A stretch of DNA of 64,000 nt, from positions 1-64,000 of the forward strand of contig MSXO01000022.1 of the NCBI GenBank assembly GCA_002083615.1, read 5' to 3'. The DNA comes from Proteobacteria bacterium ST_bin11. Lineage in GTDB: Bacteria; Pseudomonadota; Gammaproteobacteria; Methylococcales; Methylomonadaceae. Both the position numbers and the translations under genes were made by a program. Shown one piece after another: positions 26,628-33,898 of this stretch (the first letter of the stretch is position 1; each line of letters opens with the position of its first letter). The notes under the pieces are model-generated. The model did not search any database and was not told the origin of the DNA. It saw nothing but the letters and a program-made list of their open reading frames with translations.

Positions 26628-26748
26628 ATAAAAGTATCAATGATCAAAAACGAGTATGCGACAGTAAGCAAAGCGAACCCCAGCTTAAATTCACGGAGCC
26701 CAGGGTTTCAACCAAATCTCCAAAAACCAAATATATTCGACGGCTTCG

Positions 26749-27029
26749 AATTTCGCTGAGTGGTTTTACCCCCTATGCGGCGCCGAGCACCGGAGGGTTT
26801 GGACGGATCAGCCCGAAGGGGAGCGGCATGGATGCCGCTCGTTTTCGGAGGGCAAGGGATAGCCCTTCCGAAAACCCCGTTCAAACCCTTCGGAGCGTAG
26901 GATACAAGCGGCATCGGGGTGTTTTTTCTTTTGGATACTTTTCTTTGGACAAGCAAAGAAAAGTATCTCGGCTGTCGGGCCGAGACCCGACTTAAAAATA
27001 GCCCGCCGCGATAGCGACACAAAACCAAA
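26749..27029 (-). repeat. Structured intergenic repeat, copy B (inverted to copy A)
   Basis: Same palindromes as copy A in reverse order: it opens with CCCCCTATGCGGCGCCGAGC and ends with GCGATAGCGACAC. The inner hairpin reads GAGCGGCATGGATGCCGCTC, and the second is about 26845-26871. It ends two bases before the trpD stop codon. With copy A it forms a large inverted pair around two orphan genes. Confidence 0.85.
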
Positions 27030-27031
27030 AA

Positions 27032-28048
27032 CTATGCTACCCGAGAATACCTAATCAACGCCTCAAACTTCCCCAACGCACTCCCATCCGCCAACACCTG
27101 ATGCGCCCGGCGAATCCCTGCATCCAGCGAATCAGTCAAATCGGCGGCATAAATCGCCGCGCCGGCGTTCAAGGCAACGATGTCGCGGGCCGGGCCGGGT
27201 TGGTTGTTCAGTACCGCGCGGATGATAGTCAAGCTATCGGCGGCGCAGCTAATCGACAGGGTTTCCAGGCTGGCACGGGGCAAGCCGAATTGTTCTGGGG
27301 TGACCGTGTAGCTATGCACGATACCGTCTATCAGCTCAGCGACATCGGTAGGGGCGGCGATGCTGATTTCATCCAGGCCATCCCGCGCGTGCACTACCAG
27401 CACATGTTTGCTGCCTAGCTTTTTCAGGACTTCCGCGACCGGTACCAGCCATTGTTTATCGAAGACGCCGATCAGTTGATGGGGTGCATTGGCGGGGTTG
27501 GAGAGCGGGCCGATCAGATTGAACAAGGTGCGTACGCCCATTTCCTTACGCGGACCGACTGTGTGCCGGACTGCGCTATGATGCTTGGCGGCAAACAAAA
27601 ACCCCACGCCGATTTCATCGACACATTGCGCCACTTGTTCAGCAGGCATATCCAGATTGATGCCGGCCGCTTCCAATACATCGGCGCTGCCGCAACTGCT
27701 GGATACCGATCGATTGCCGTGTTTGGCCACTTTGCCGCCCGCCGCCGCGACCACGAAGGCGGCGGTGGTGGAAATATTGAAGGTATTCGCGCCGTCGCCG
27801 CCGGTGCCGCAGGTGTCTATCACATGTTCACCGTGCACAGGAACCGGCCGCACCAACTCGCGTAACACGCTGACCGCCGCAGCAATTTCCTCGATGGTTT
27901 CGCCCTTGCAGCGCAAGGCGATCAAAAAGCCGGCGATTTGCGCATCGGTAAATTCGCCTTGCATCATGGTACGCATCACCGCGCACATTTCCGCGGTGCT
28001 GAGATCTTGTTTATCCAGAAGTTTTTGCAGCGTGGCTTGGATTTGCAT
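27032..28048 (-). CDS. trpD: Anthranilate phosphoribosyltransferase
   Basis: 338 residues, monofunctional TrpD. It transfers phosphoribosyl from PRPP to anthranilate. Motifs: DTCGTGGDGANTFNIST (PRPP and Mg site), KHGNRSVSSSCGSADVLEAAG, FLFAAKHHSAVRHTVGPRKEMGVRTLFNLIGPLSNPA and HARDGLDEIS. Leftward, upstream of trpC but separated from it by the repeat-bounded insert that begins right at its stop. About 110 bp upstream lies the flavoprotein gene. Confidence 0.95.
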   Translation of the reverse strand: MQIQATLQKLLDKQDLSTAEMCAVMRTMMQGEFTDAQIAGFLIALRCKGETIEEIAAAVSVLRELVRPVPVHGEHVIDTCGTGGDGANTFNISTTAAFVVAAAGGKVAKHGNRSVSSSCGSADVLEAAGINLDMPAEQVAQCVDEIGVGFLFAAKHHSAVRHTVGPRKEMGVRTLFNLIGPLSNPANAPHQLIGVFDKQWLVPVAEVLKKLGSKHVLVVHARDGLDEISIAAPTDVAELIDGIVHSYTVTPEQFGLPRASLETLSISCAADSLTIIRAVLNNQPGPARDIVALNAGAAIYAADLTDSLDAGIRRAHQVLADGSALGKFEALIRYSRVA

Positions 28049-28073
28049 GAATCAGTTCTAATGGTCGGCAGAC

Positions 28074-28104
28074 GTAGGCTGGGTAGAGCAAAGCGAAACC
28101 CAGC
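28074..28104. repeat. Short REP-like hairpin
   Basis: GCTGGGT (28078-28084) pairs with ACCCAGC (28098-28104) around a 13-base AGAGCAAAGCGAA-type loop. The form GTAGGCTGGGT...GAAACCCAGC is common as a dispersed element. It is between the flavoprotein gene and trpD. A partial related stretch (GCAAAGCGAACCCCAGC) is seen near 26670. Confidence 0.55.
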
Positions 28105-28161
28105 AGGGCAAAAAATTTACAGGCCGACATGATAACAAACCGCCGGCAAAACTCGCGTATC

Positions 28162-29394
28162 TCATTGCTGCTGCAGCCAAGCTAAGGCCCCTAAACCCGC
28201 TGCGCAACCTGTTGCCAAGCAGGCGGTGAGCAGATACCCCCCTGTCGGGGCTTCCCAATCGAGCATCTCACCCGCGACAAATAAGCCAGGAAACTTTCGC
28301 AGCATCAGCTGTTGGTCCAGCTCCGCAAAGCTGACACCACCAGCACTGCTGATTGCTTCTGCAATAGGTCGGGTAGCAGTTAGCGTGATAGGCAGTGCTT
28401 TCAAGGTTTCGGCAAGTTTGGTCGGGTTATCCATTTCGGCGGCAGACAAGGCTTCTCTCAGTGAAGCGGCTTTGGCGCCGCTGACACCCAAACGTTTGCG
28501 CAGATGATTGCTCAAGCTGTCTTTGCCGCGCGGCTTTGCCAGACGGTCCATGATGTTTGCCATGCTGTGATCCGGCAATAAGTCCAACTGTATCGCTGCC
28601 GCACCGCTGGCGGCAATTTCATCGCGCAGCGGCGCGGACAGCGCATAGATCAATCCGCCTTCCAAGCCGTACTCGGCTATTGTTAGTTCGCCTTGCTGGT
28701 TGAATGTCTCTCCGTTCTGATTTGTGAATAAGATGCTAACCGGCTTGAGCGGGTGGCCGGCAAAACGTTCGCGAAAATAGTCGCTCCAGGCAATTTCGAA
28801 ACCGCAGTTGGCCGGCTTTATCGGTTCAACGGCGATGCCGCGCTGCGATAGCATTGATTGCCAAACACCCGTAGAACCCAACTGCGGCCAACTGCCGCCG
28901 CCCAAAGCCAAAATCAACGCTTCAGCCCGGACAATTCGCTCGCCGTCTGGCGTATCGAAGCGTAGGTCATTTTCCGCCCAACCTAGCCAGCGATGGCGCA
29001 TGCGAAACTGCACGCCGCTGGAACGTAGGCGGTGCAGCCAGGCTCGTAATAAAGGCGCGGCTTTCATGTCGGTGGGAAACACCCGGCCCGAAGTGCCAAT
29101 AAAGGTTTCGATACCCAAACCGTGTACCCAGGCTCTTAGCCTATCTGGCGAAAAATCGTTAAGCAACGGTTCCAGTTCGGCGCGCCTCGCACCGTAGCGG
29201 GACAAAAAACTCTCGAACGATTCCGAATGGGTAATATTCATGCCGCCCTTGCCAGCCATCAAAAACTTACGCCCGGCCGAGGGCATTGCGTCGTAAACGG
29301 TGACGTTCACGCCGGCTTGGCTCAAGACTTCGGCGGCCATAAGTCCGGCTGGGCCGGCGCCGATGATGGCAATAGAGTGGTTGAAGGAAGTCAA
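28162..29394 (-). CDS. FAD-dependent oxidoreductase, HI0933/PP_4765-like
   Basis: 410 residues. N-terminal dinucleotide fold IAIIGAGPAGLMAAEVLSQAG, then AGRKFLMAGKGGMNITHSE, a signature of the HI0933 flavoprotein family. LALGGGSWPQLGSTG and the C-terminal GLFVAGEMLDWEAPTGGYLLTACLATG complete the FAD site. The substrate of this family is not known. It stands between trpG-linked genes and trpD, leftward like them, and no role in tryptophan synthesis is implied by its family. Confidence 0.9.
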   Translation of the reverse strand: MTSFNHSIAIIGAGPAGLMAAEVLSQAGVNVTVYDAMPSAGRKFLMAGKGGMNITHSESFESFLSRYGARRAELEPLLNDFSPDRLRAWVHGLGIETFIGTSGRVFPTDMKAAPLLRAWLHRLRSSGVQFRMRHRWLGWAENDLRFDTPDGERIVRAEALILALGGGSWPQLGSTGVWQSMLSQRGIAVEPIKPANCGFEIAWSDYFRERFAGHPLKPVSILFTNQNGETFNQQGELTIAEYGLEGGLIYALSAPLRDEIAASGAAAIQLDLLPDHSMANIMDRLAKPRGKDSLSNHLRKRLGVSGAKAASLREALSAAEMDNPTKLAETLKALPITLTATRPIAEAISSAGGVSFAELDQQLMLRKFPGLFVAGEMLDWEAPTGGYLLTACLATGCAAGLGALAWLQQQ

Positions 29395-29421
29395 TGCGCG
29401 GCTTGGCTAAAGTTTCATGTT

Positions 29422-29607
29422 TTAACCAGCCTTTCTTTGCCAATATATGCCCAGGAGCGCTCTGACACCGACTAAGCTCACGCAATATCCCGATGTAAAA
29501 GGTTCGATAGAATATGAAAGAAAAAAAGCCAAGCCGATGGAGATTAGAACGCACAATACAAATCGCCAATGTATTGCTGCCCAAATCAAGGAAAAAAGCT
29601 CATCCAT
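29422..29607 (-). CDS. Possible small membrane protein
   Basis: 61 residues, MDELFSLIWAAIHWRFVLCV, with two hydrophobic segments (RFVLCVLISIGLAFFLSY and GYCVSLVGVRALLGIYW). No recognised family and only a weak ribosome site. It fits the gap between the flavoprotein gene and the DUF2442 gene on the same strand. It could be a chance frame. Confidence 0.4.
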   Translation of the reverse strand: MDELFSLIWAAIHWRFVLCVLISIGLAFFLSYSIEPFTSGYCVSLVGVRALLGIYWQRKAG

Positions 29608-29692
29608 GTTTTACGAAGTAGTGCCTTAGTAACAGGTGGTTTTTGAACTGACGGTCATTACGAATTGCAAATCGAGATGTCATGCAGTTAAT

Positions 29693-29962
29693 TTAGGACT
29701 GACTACTGGCTTGCAATGGAAATCTCTCCGGATGTTTGATCATCTCCACAGTCAAGTCGATATCCATTTCTGGCCAGTAAAAATGATTGGGTGAAGGCTC
29801 TTCAACACGGAGAATGGCATTGATAGGCTGATTTTTAAACCACGGAAAGTCATCATAAGGCATGAATAACTCTTCGGTCCGAGTCAGCAACCATACGCCG
29901 TGACTGGATATGTGTGTCACTTCAGCCGGGGAAATGTTGTTGCCAAGCGCTAATGAGTTCAT
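29693..29962 (-). CDS. DUF2442 protein
   Basis: 89 residues with the DUF2442 pattern: EVTHISSHGVWLLTRTEELFMPYDDFPWF and a final Pro-rich HFYWPEMDIDLTVEMIKHPE. Its start overlaps the DUF4160 gene by 41 bases in another frame. DUF2442 and DUF4160 genes are often found side by side and have been discussed as a possible toxin-antitoxin-like pair; the function is not established. Here the pair sits directly behind trpG. Confidence 0.85.
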   Translation of the reverse strand: MNSLALGNNISPAEVTHISSHGVWLLTRTEELFMPYDDFPWFKNQPINAILRVEEPSPNHFYWPEMDIDLTVEMIKHPERFPLQASSQS

Positions 29963-30161
29963 CGTAATGTTTCTCCACTAAAGATTCGATTTCTTTTAGC
30001 TGCTTTCTGGAATATCGATAGTTTTTTGCCAGCTCAATTTCCGGTTTAAGCCAAAATTTGGCCTCGCCGTCTTCGGAAACGATGTGCACGTGCATTCTAG
30101 GTTCTTCCCTTGAGAAGAAAAAGAAGCGGTAGCCCGCTTCTTTAAAGACCGTCGGAGTCAT
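29922..30161 (-). CDS. DUF4160 protein
   Basis: 79 residues with the typical DUF4160 run: GYRFFFFSREEPRMHVHI, GEAKFWLKPEIELAKNYRYS and KQLKEIESLVEKHYDELISAW. The ATG overlaps the trpG stop (ATGA), so it can be translated by ribosomes finishing trpG. It overlaps the DUF2442 gene at its 3' end. No catalytic residues are known for this family. Confidence 0.88.
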   Translation of the reverse strand: MTPTVFKEAGYRFFFFSREEPRMHVHIVSEDGEAKFWLKPEIELAKNYRYSRKQLKEIESLVEKHYDELISAWQQHFPG

Positions 30162-30748
30162 CGCTCCAAAAAATTCCGCAACATATCGTGCCCATGCTCG
30201 GTCAGGATCGACTCGGGGTGGAATTGCACGCCTTCGATGTCCAGGGTTTTATGGCGTACCCCCATGATTTCGTCAATGTTACCGGCTTCGTCCTGGGTCC
30301 AGGCAGTCACTTCCAGACAATCCGGCAAGCTGGTTTGTTCGATGACTAGTGAATGATAGCGAGTGGCGGTGAACGGGTTGCTCAGGCCTTTGAATACGCC
30401 CAAATCCTGGTGATAAACCGGTGAAGTCTTGCCGTGCATGATTTGTTTGGCGTGGATGATGTTGCCGCCAAAGGCGTAACCAATGCTTTGGTGTCCCAGG
30501 CAGACGCCCAGAATCGGGTGTTTGCCGGCGTAGCGGTGGATGGTTTCGACCGAGATACCGGCTTCTTTTGGCGTGCAGGGGCCGGGGGAAATCACGATTT
30601 TGTCGGGACGCAACCCTTCGATATCCTCCACCGTCACTTCGTCGTTGCGCACCACCACCACTTCGGCACCCAATTCGCCGAAATATTGCACCAGGTTGTA
30701 GGTGAAAGAATCGTAGTTGTCGACCATCACCAATCTGACACCGCTCAT
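30158..30748 (-). CDS. trpG: Anthranilate synthase component II (glutamine amidotransferase)
   Basis: 196 residues. Class I glutamine amidotransferase with VMVDNYDSFTYNLVQYF at the N-terminus, SPGPCTPKEAGIS, the Cys nucleophile in GVCLGHQSIGYAFGG, and the His/Glu of VQFHPESIL. It supplies ammonia to TrpE and may also serve p-aminobenzoate synthase, as in many gammaproteobacteria with one copy. Its ATG overlaps the trpE stop (ATGA). Confidence 0.95.
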   Translation of the reverse strand: MSGVRLVMVDNYDSFTYNLVQYFGELGAEVVVVRNDEVTVEDIEGLRPDKIVISPGPCTPKEAGISVETIHRYAGKHPILGVCLGHQSIGYAFGGNIIHAKQIMHGKTSPVYHQDLGVFKGLSNPFTATRYHSLVIEQTSLPDCLEVTAWTQDEAGNIDEIMGVRHKTLDIEGVQFHPESILTEHGHDMLRNFLER

Positions 30749-32229
30749 GCTTTGCCTCCGAGGCCGGCTTCGGCCATGCTGACGGCGCGGAACACCGCGC
30801 GGCCTTTGTTCATTGTTTCATCCCATTCGCTGCGCGGCACGGAATCGTAAACGATGCCGGCGCCGGCTTGAATGTGTAAGGTTTGATCTTTAATCACCGC
30901 CGTGCGGATGGCGATGGCGGTATCCAGATTGCCGGACCAGGAAATGTAGCCCACCGCGCCGGAATAAATACCGCGCTTGACCGGTTCCAACTCATCGATG
31001 ATTTCCATGGCCCGAATCTTCGGCGCGCCGCTGACGGTGCCGGCCGGGAAGGTGGCCGCCAAGACATCAAACGCATTTTTGCCTTCCTGCAACTCGCCGG
31101 TGACATTGGAGACGATGTGCATCACGTGCGAATAGCGCTCGACGATCATTTTATCGGTGAGTTTGACGCTGCCGATTTTTGCTACCCGGCCTGTGTCGTT
31201 GCGGCCTAGGTCGATCAGCATCAAGTGCTCGGCAATTTCCTTCGGGTCGGCCAGCAGTTCTTTTTCCAGCTCTAAATCTTGTTCGTGCGTCGCGCCGCGT
31301 GGCCGTGTGCCGGCGATCGGTCTGACGGTGATTTCGTTATCTTCTAAGCGCACCAGAATTTCCGGGGAGGAACCGACGATATGAAAATCGGCCAGATTCA
31401 AATAAAACATATACGGCGACGGATTCAGGCAGCGCAAAGCCCGATACAAATCTAGCGGCGAGGCGCTGAACGGAATCGACATGCGCTGCGACACCACCAC
31501 CTGCATGCAATCGCCGTCGGTGATGTATTGCTTGGCTTTTAGCACCGCGTCTTCGTAGCCTTGCTGGGTAAACCCGGAGACAAAATCGTGTTCGTGCACG
31601 TGTTTGATGGCGGGATGCGCTTGCGGATTAGCTTGCAGTTCGCGCAGTTTCACCACCAGTTCGTCGAGTCTGGCTTTGGCGTTTTCGTAGGCATTGGCTT
31701 GCGCCGGATCGGCATGGGTCAGCAACAGCATTTTGCCGGATAGATTGTCGAACACCAGTAAATCTTGCGACACCATCAACAGAATATCCGGCGCACCGAT
31801 AGGGTCGGGTTTGCCGCTGGGTTGCAGACGCGGTTCGATATAGCCGATGGTCTCGTAACCGAAATAACCTACCAGACCGCCATTGAAACGCGGCAAACCC
31901 GGCACGTCCGGCACGTTGTAGTTCTGCCGAAATTCTTCTATCCATTCCAACGGTTGGGCGTGCTCAAACGTTTGCGTGTCCAGGCCGTCTTTTTCGACCG
32001 TGATGCTATGGCCGCTGATTTTGATGCGGGTTTTGCAAGGCAAGCCAATGATCGAATACCGTCCCCACTGTTCGCCACCATGCACGGACTCGAACAAATA
32101 GGAATAAGGGCCGTCGGCCAGTTTTAAATAAGCGCTGAGCGGCGTATCCAGATCGGCCAGCACTTCGCGGCAGATTGGAATGCGGTTATAGCCTTGTTGG
32201 GCGTATGCGGTAAATTCGGCGGGTGTCAT
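30745..32229 (-). CDS. trpE: Anthranilate synthase component I
   Basis: 494 residues from the ATG at 32229; an upstream frame adds a 30-residue leader not seen in the family. N-terminal regulatory segment (PYSYLFESVHGGEQWGRYS) and C-terminal chorismate-binding domain: GDCMQVVVSQRM, GSSPEILVRLEDNEITVRPI, GTRPRG, LIDLGRNDTGRV, FPAGTVSGAPKIRAMEIIDE, YSGAVGYISW and IQAGAGIVYDS. It makes anthranilate from chorismate with TrpG. First gene of the leftward trp cluster. No leader peptide with Trp codons is evident in the short upstream region. Confidence 0.95.
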   Translation of the reverse strand: MTPAEFTAYAQQGYNRIPICREVLADLDTPLSAYLKLADGPYSYLFESVHGGEQWGRYSIIGLPCKTRIKISGHSITVEKDGLDTQTFEHAQPLEWIEEFRQNYNVPDVPGLPRFNGGLVGYFGYETIGYIEPRLQPSGKPDPIGAPDILLMVSQDLLVFDNLSGKMLLLTHADPAQANAYENAKARLDELVVKLRELQANPQAHPAIKHVHEHDFVSGFTQQGYEDAVLKAKQYITDGDCMQVVVSQRMSIPFSASPLDLYRALRCLNPSPYMFYLNLADFHIVGSSPEILVRLEDNEITVRPIAGTRPRGATHEQDLELEKELLADPKEIAEHLMLIDLGRNDTGRVAKIGSVKLTDKMIVERYSHVMHIVSNVTGELQEGKNAFDVLAATFPAGTVSGAPKIRAMEIIDELEPVKRGIYSGAVGYISWSGNLDTAIAIRTAVIKDQTLHIQAGAGIVYDSVPRSEWDETMNKGRAVFRAVSMAEAGLGGKA

Positions 32230-32337
32230 TATTATTCTCTTGAAGCAACCGGTTGTGCGACTCGCGATTGTAACGCACAACGCGCCCAGCAGCGACCCGC
32301 GTGGTTTAAAACAATGCACACCGAATTAACCTGATGC

Positions 32338-32439
32338 TTAACCTGCTGTTGAATGTTCCTGCCAGTCGAATTTATCCAAGCCTAAGCGTGCTATTTTCCG
32401 GTACAAGGTGGTGCGGGATTTGCTGCTCTGTTCTCTTCT
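32338..32439 (-). pseudogene. Remnant of a Fis-type (sigma-54-regulator-like) DNA-binding C-terminus
   Basis: Read leftward, this stretch encodes SKSRTTLYRKIARLGLDKFD followed by a short tail and a TAA at 32338-32340. That is the second helix-turn-helix half of Fis-family DNA-binding domains found at the end of sigma-54-dependent activators (usual form SRTTLYRKLARLGL). Upstream codons no longer match the family, and there is no room for a full gene before the FAH gene at 32489. It looks like a truncated, decayed regulator. A chance match over about 15 consecutive family residues is unlikely. Confidence 0.7.
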
Positions 32440-32488
32440 AGTGCTGGGATACAATGTGGGTTTTACGTGGATAAAGAGTTAATTCGGT

Positions 32489-33364
32489 ATGAAACTGCTG
32501 AGCTACAAATATAAGGGTCAAGTCCAAGTTGGTGCGTTGGTTGCCGAGCAAATCGTGCCTGCTGGCGCGAACTTGCCCAACCATATGCTTGATTTTCTGG
32601 CGGCTGGGGAGCCGGCAAATCAAGCGCTGCAAAAGCTGATCAATGCCGATGGCAAGCGTATCAGCCTGAGCGATGTGCAGTTGCTGGCGCCGATTCCGCG
32701 TCCAGGCAAGCTATTGGGTGTGGGTTTAAATTATGCCGATCACATCGGTGAAACCGGTATGACAAAACCGGAATATCCGACCTTTTTCACCAAGCAAAGT
32801 ACTTGCGTCATCGCAAGCGGCGATGCGATTCATTTGCCTCCCGTATCAGACAAAGTAGATTACGAAGGCGAGTTGGCTTTCGTGATAGGGCAGCGCTGTA
32901 AACAGGTGCCTGTCGACCGAGCGCATGAAGTGATAGCCGGTTACACCATTTGTAACGATGTGACGGTGCGCGACTGGCAGCAACGCACCCCGACTTGGAC
33001 ACTTGGCAAGTCCTTCGACACCCATGGTCCGCTTGGGCCTTGGCTGGTTACTGCCGACGAAATCGCCGATCCGCACAATCTAAGCCTGAAAACCTGGGTG
33101 GACCAGGAATTGCGACAAAACGGCAATACCAGCGAGATGATTTTCAACTGTTATGAATTGATCGCATATCTGACGCAAGTCATGACCCTGGAACCGGGTG
33201 ATGTGATCAGTACCGGCACACCCGCCGGGGTGGGTGTAAAAATGCAGCCACGCGGCTATCTAAAACCTGGACAGACCGTGCGTATCGAGATCGAAGGCAT
33301 CGGCGCGTTGCGCAATCCGGTGATTACTGAGCCCGAACATTTTTGGGTCAGCGCCCAAGGTTAA
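32489..33364 (+). CDS. Fumarylacetoacetate hydrolase family protein
   Basis: 291 residues. FAH-family fold with GVGLNYADHIGETGM, PTFFTKQSTCVI, the metal-binding VDYEGELAFVIG (Glu ligands), YTICNDVTVRDWQQR, KSFDTHGPLGPWLV and ISTGTPAGVG near the end. Members act as hydrolases, isomerases or decarboxylases on 2-keto acids from aromatic or sugar breakdown, and as oxaloacetate tautomerases or decarboxylases. The substrate cannot be told here. It is transcribed away from trpE over the regulator remnant. Confidence 0.9.
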   Translation: MKLLSYKYKGQVQVGALVAEQIVPAGANLPNHMLDFLAAGEPANQALQKLINADGKRISLSDVQLLAPIPRPGKLLGVGLNYADHIGETGMTKPEYPTFFTKQSTCVIASGDAIHLPPVSDKVDYEGELAFVIGQRCKQVPVDRAHEVIAGYTICNDVTVRDWQQRTPTWTLGKSFDTHGPLGPWLVTADEIADPHNLSLKTWVDQELRQNGNTSEMIFNCYELIAYLTQVMTLEPGDVISTGTPAGVGVKMQPRGYLKPGQTVRIEIEGIGALRNPVITEPEHFWVSAQG

Positions 33365-33437
33365 GCATCGATTAAGTCTGCCTCGGATATGCTAAGCCCA
33401 ACTTCACATTAGAGGGCCAACCAGCCAAGAGGCAGTC

Positions 33438-33881
33438 ATGAAAACCATCCAATTAGCCATTATTACCCTCGTCGCGTTTGCTCTGTCGGGCTGCGCAACC
33501 GGCTATTATCAGCGTGGCTATGTGGGGCATGGCAACAGCTATTCGTCGCCTAGTTATTACCAGAGTTATGGTCGCGACTATGCGAGCCCGAGTACCAGCA
33601 TCACCTATGGCCGATACTATGTGCAGCCGAGTTATCGTCCCGATCATTATCATGACGATCATCATGATTGGCATCAGCCAGCACAGAATTTCGAGCGTCG
33701 ATTTGGCGGTTGGCAAGGACGAGACTTTGGCCGCCGGGACTTTGGTCGCGAACGGGGTGCCAATCAAATCCCCCGACGCGAGCAATTCATGCAAGAGCGT
33801 GTATTCGGTCGTAGGGATAGCGATGGCGACCGTCAGCCTCGCAGGGGCTGGGGTGGCCGGTTTGGCAGGCGCGGCGAATAG
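33438..33881 (+). CDS. Putative lipoprotein rich in Tyr, His, Arg and Gly
   Basis: 147 residues. Signal peptide with lipobox ALSGC (Cys19). The mature part has a Tyr/Ser-rich stretch (YYQRGYVGHGNSYSSPSYYQ), a His/Asp cluster (RPDHYHDDHHDWH) that could bind metal, and an Arg/Gly/Phe-rich tail. No family is recognised. It is low in complexity and probably an envelope-associated protein. A hairpin overlaps its stop codon. Confidence 0.7.
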   Translation: MKTIQLAIITLVAFALSGCATGYYQRGYVGHGNSYSSPSYYQSYGRDYASPSTSITYGRYYVQPSYRPDHYHDDHHDWHQPAQNFERRFGGWQGRDFGRRDFGRERGANQIPRREQFMQERVFGRRDSDGDRQPRRGWGGRFGRRGE

Positions 33882-33892
33882 AGTCGCCTGCC
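33864..33892 (+). terminator. Hairpin terminator after the lipoprotein gene
   Basis: GGCAGGCG pairs with CGCCTGCC around a 13-base loop, followed by CTTTGTTT. It overlaps the stop codon of the lipoprotein gene and lies between two convergent genes, so it may stop transcripts from both sides. Confidence 0.65.
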
Positions 33893-33898
33893 CTTTGT

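Noticed and set aside
32230..32319. N-terminal extension of trpE
   Set aside because: It is not family-like and the ATG at 32229 gives the usual length.
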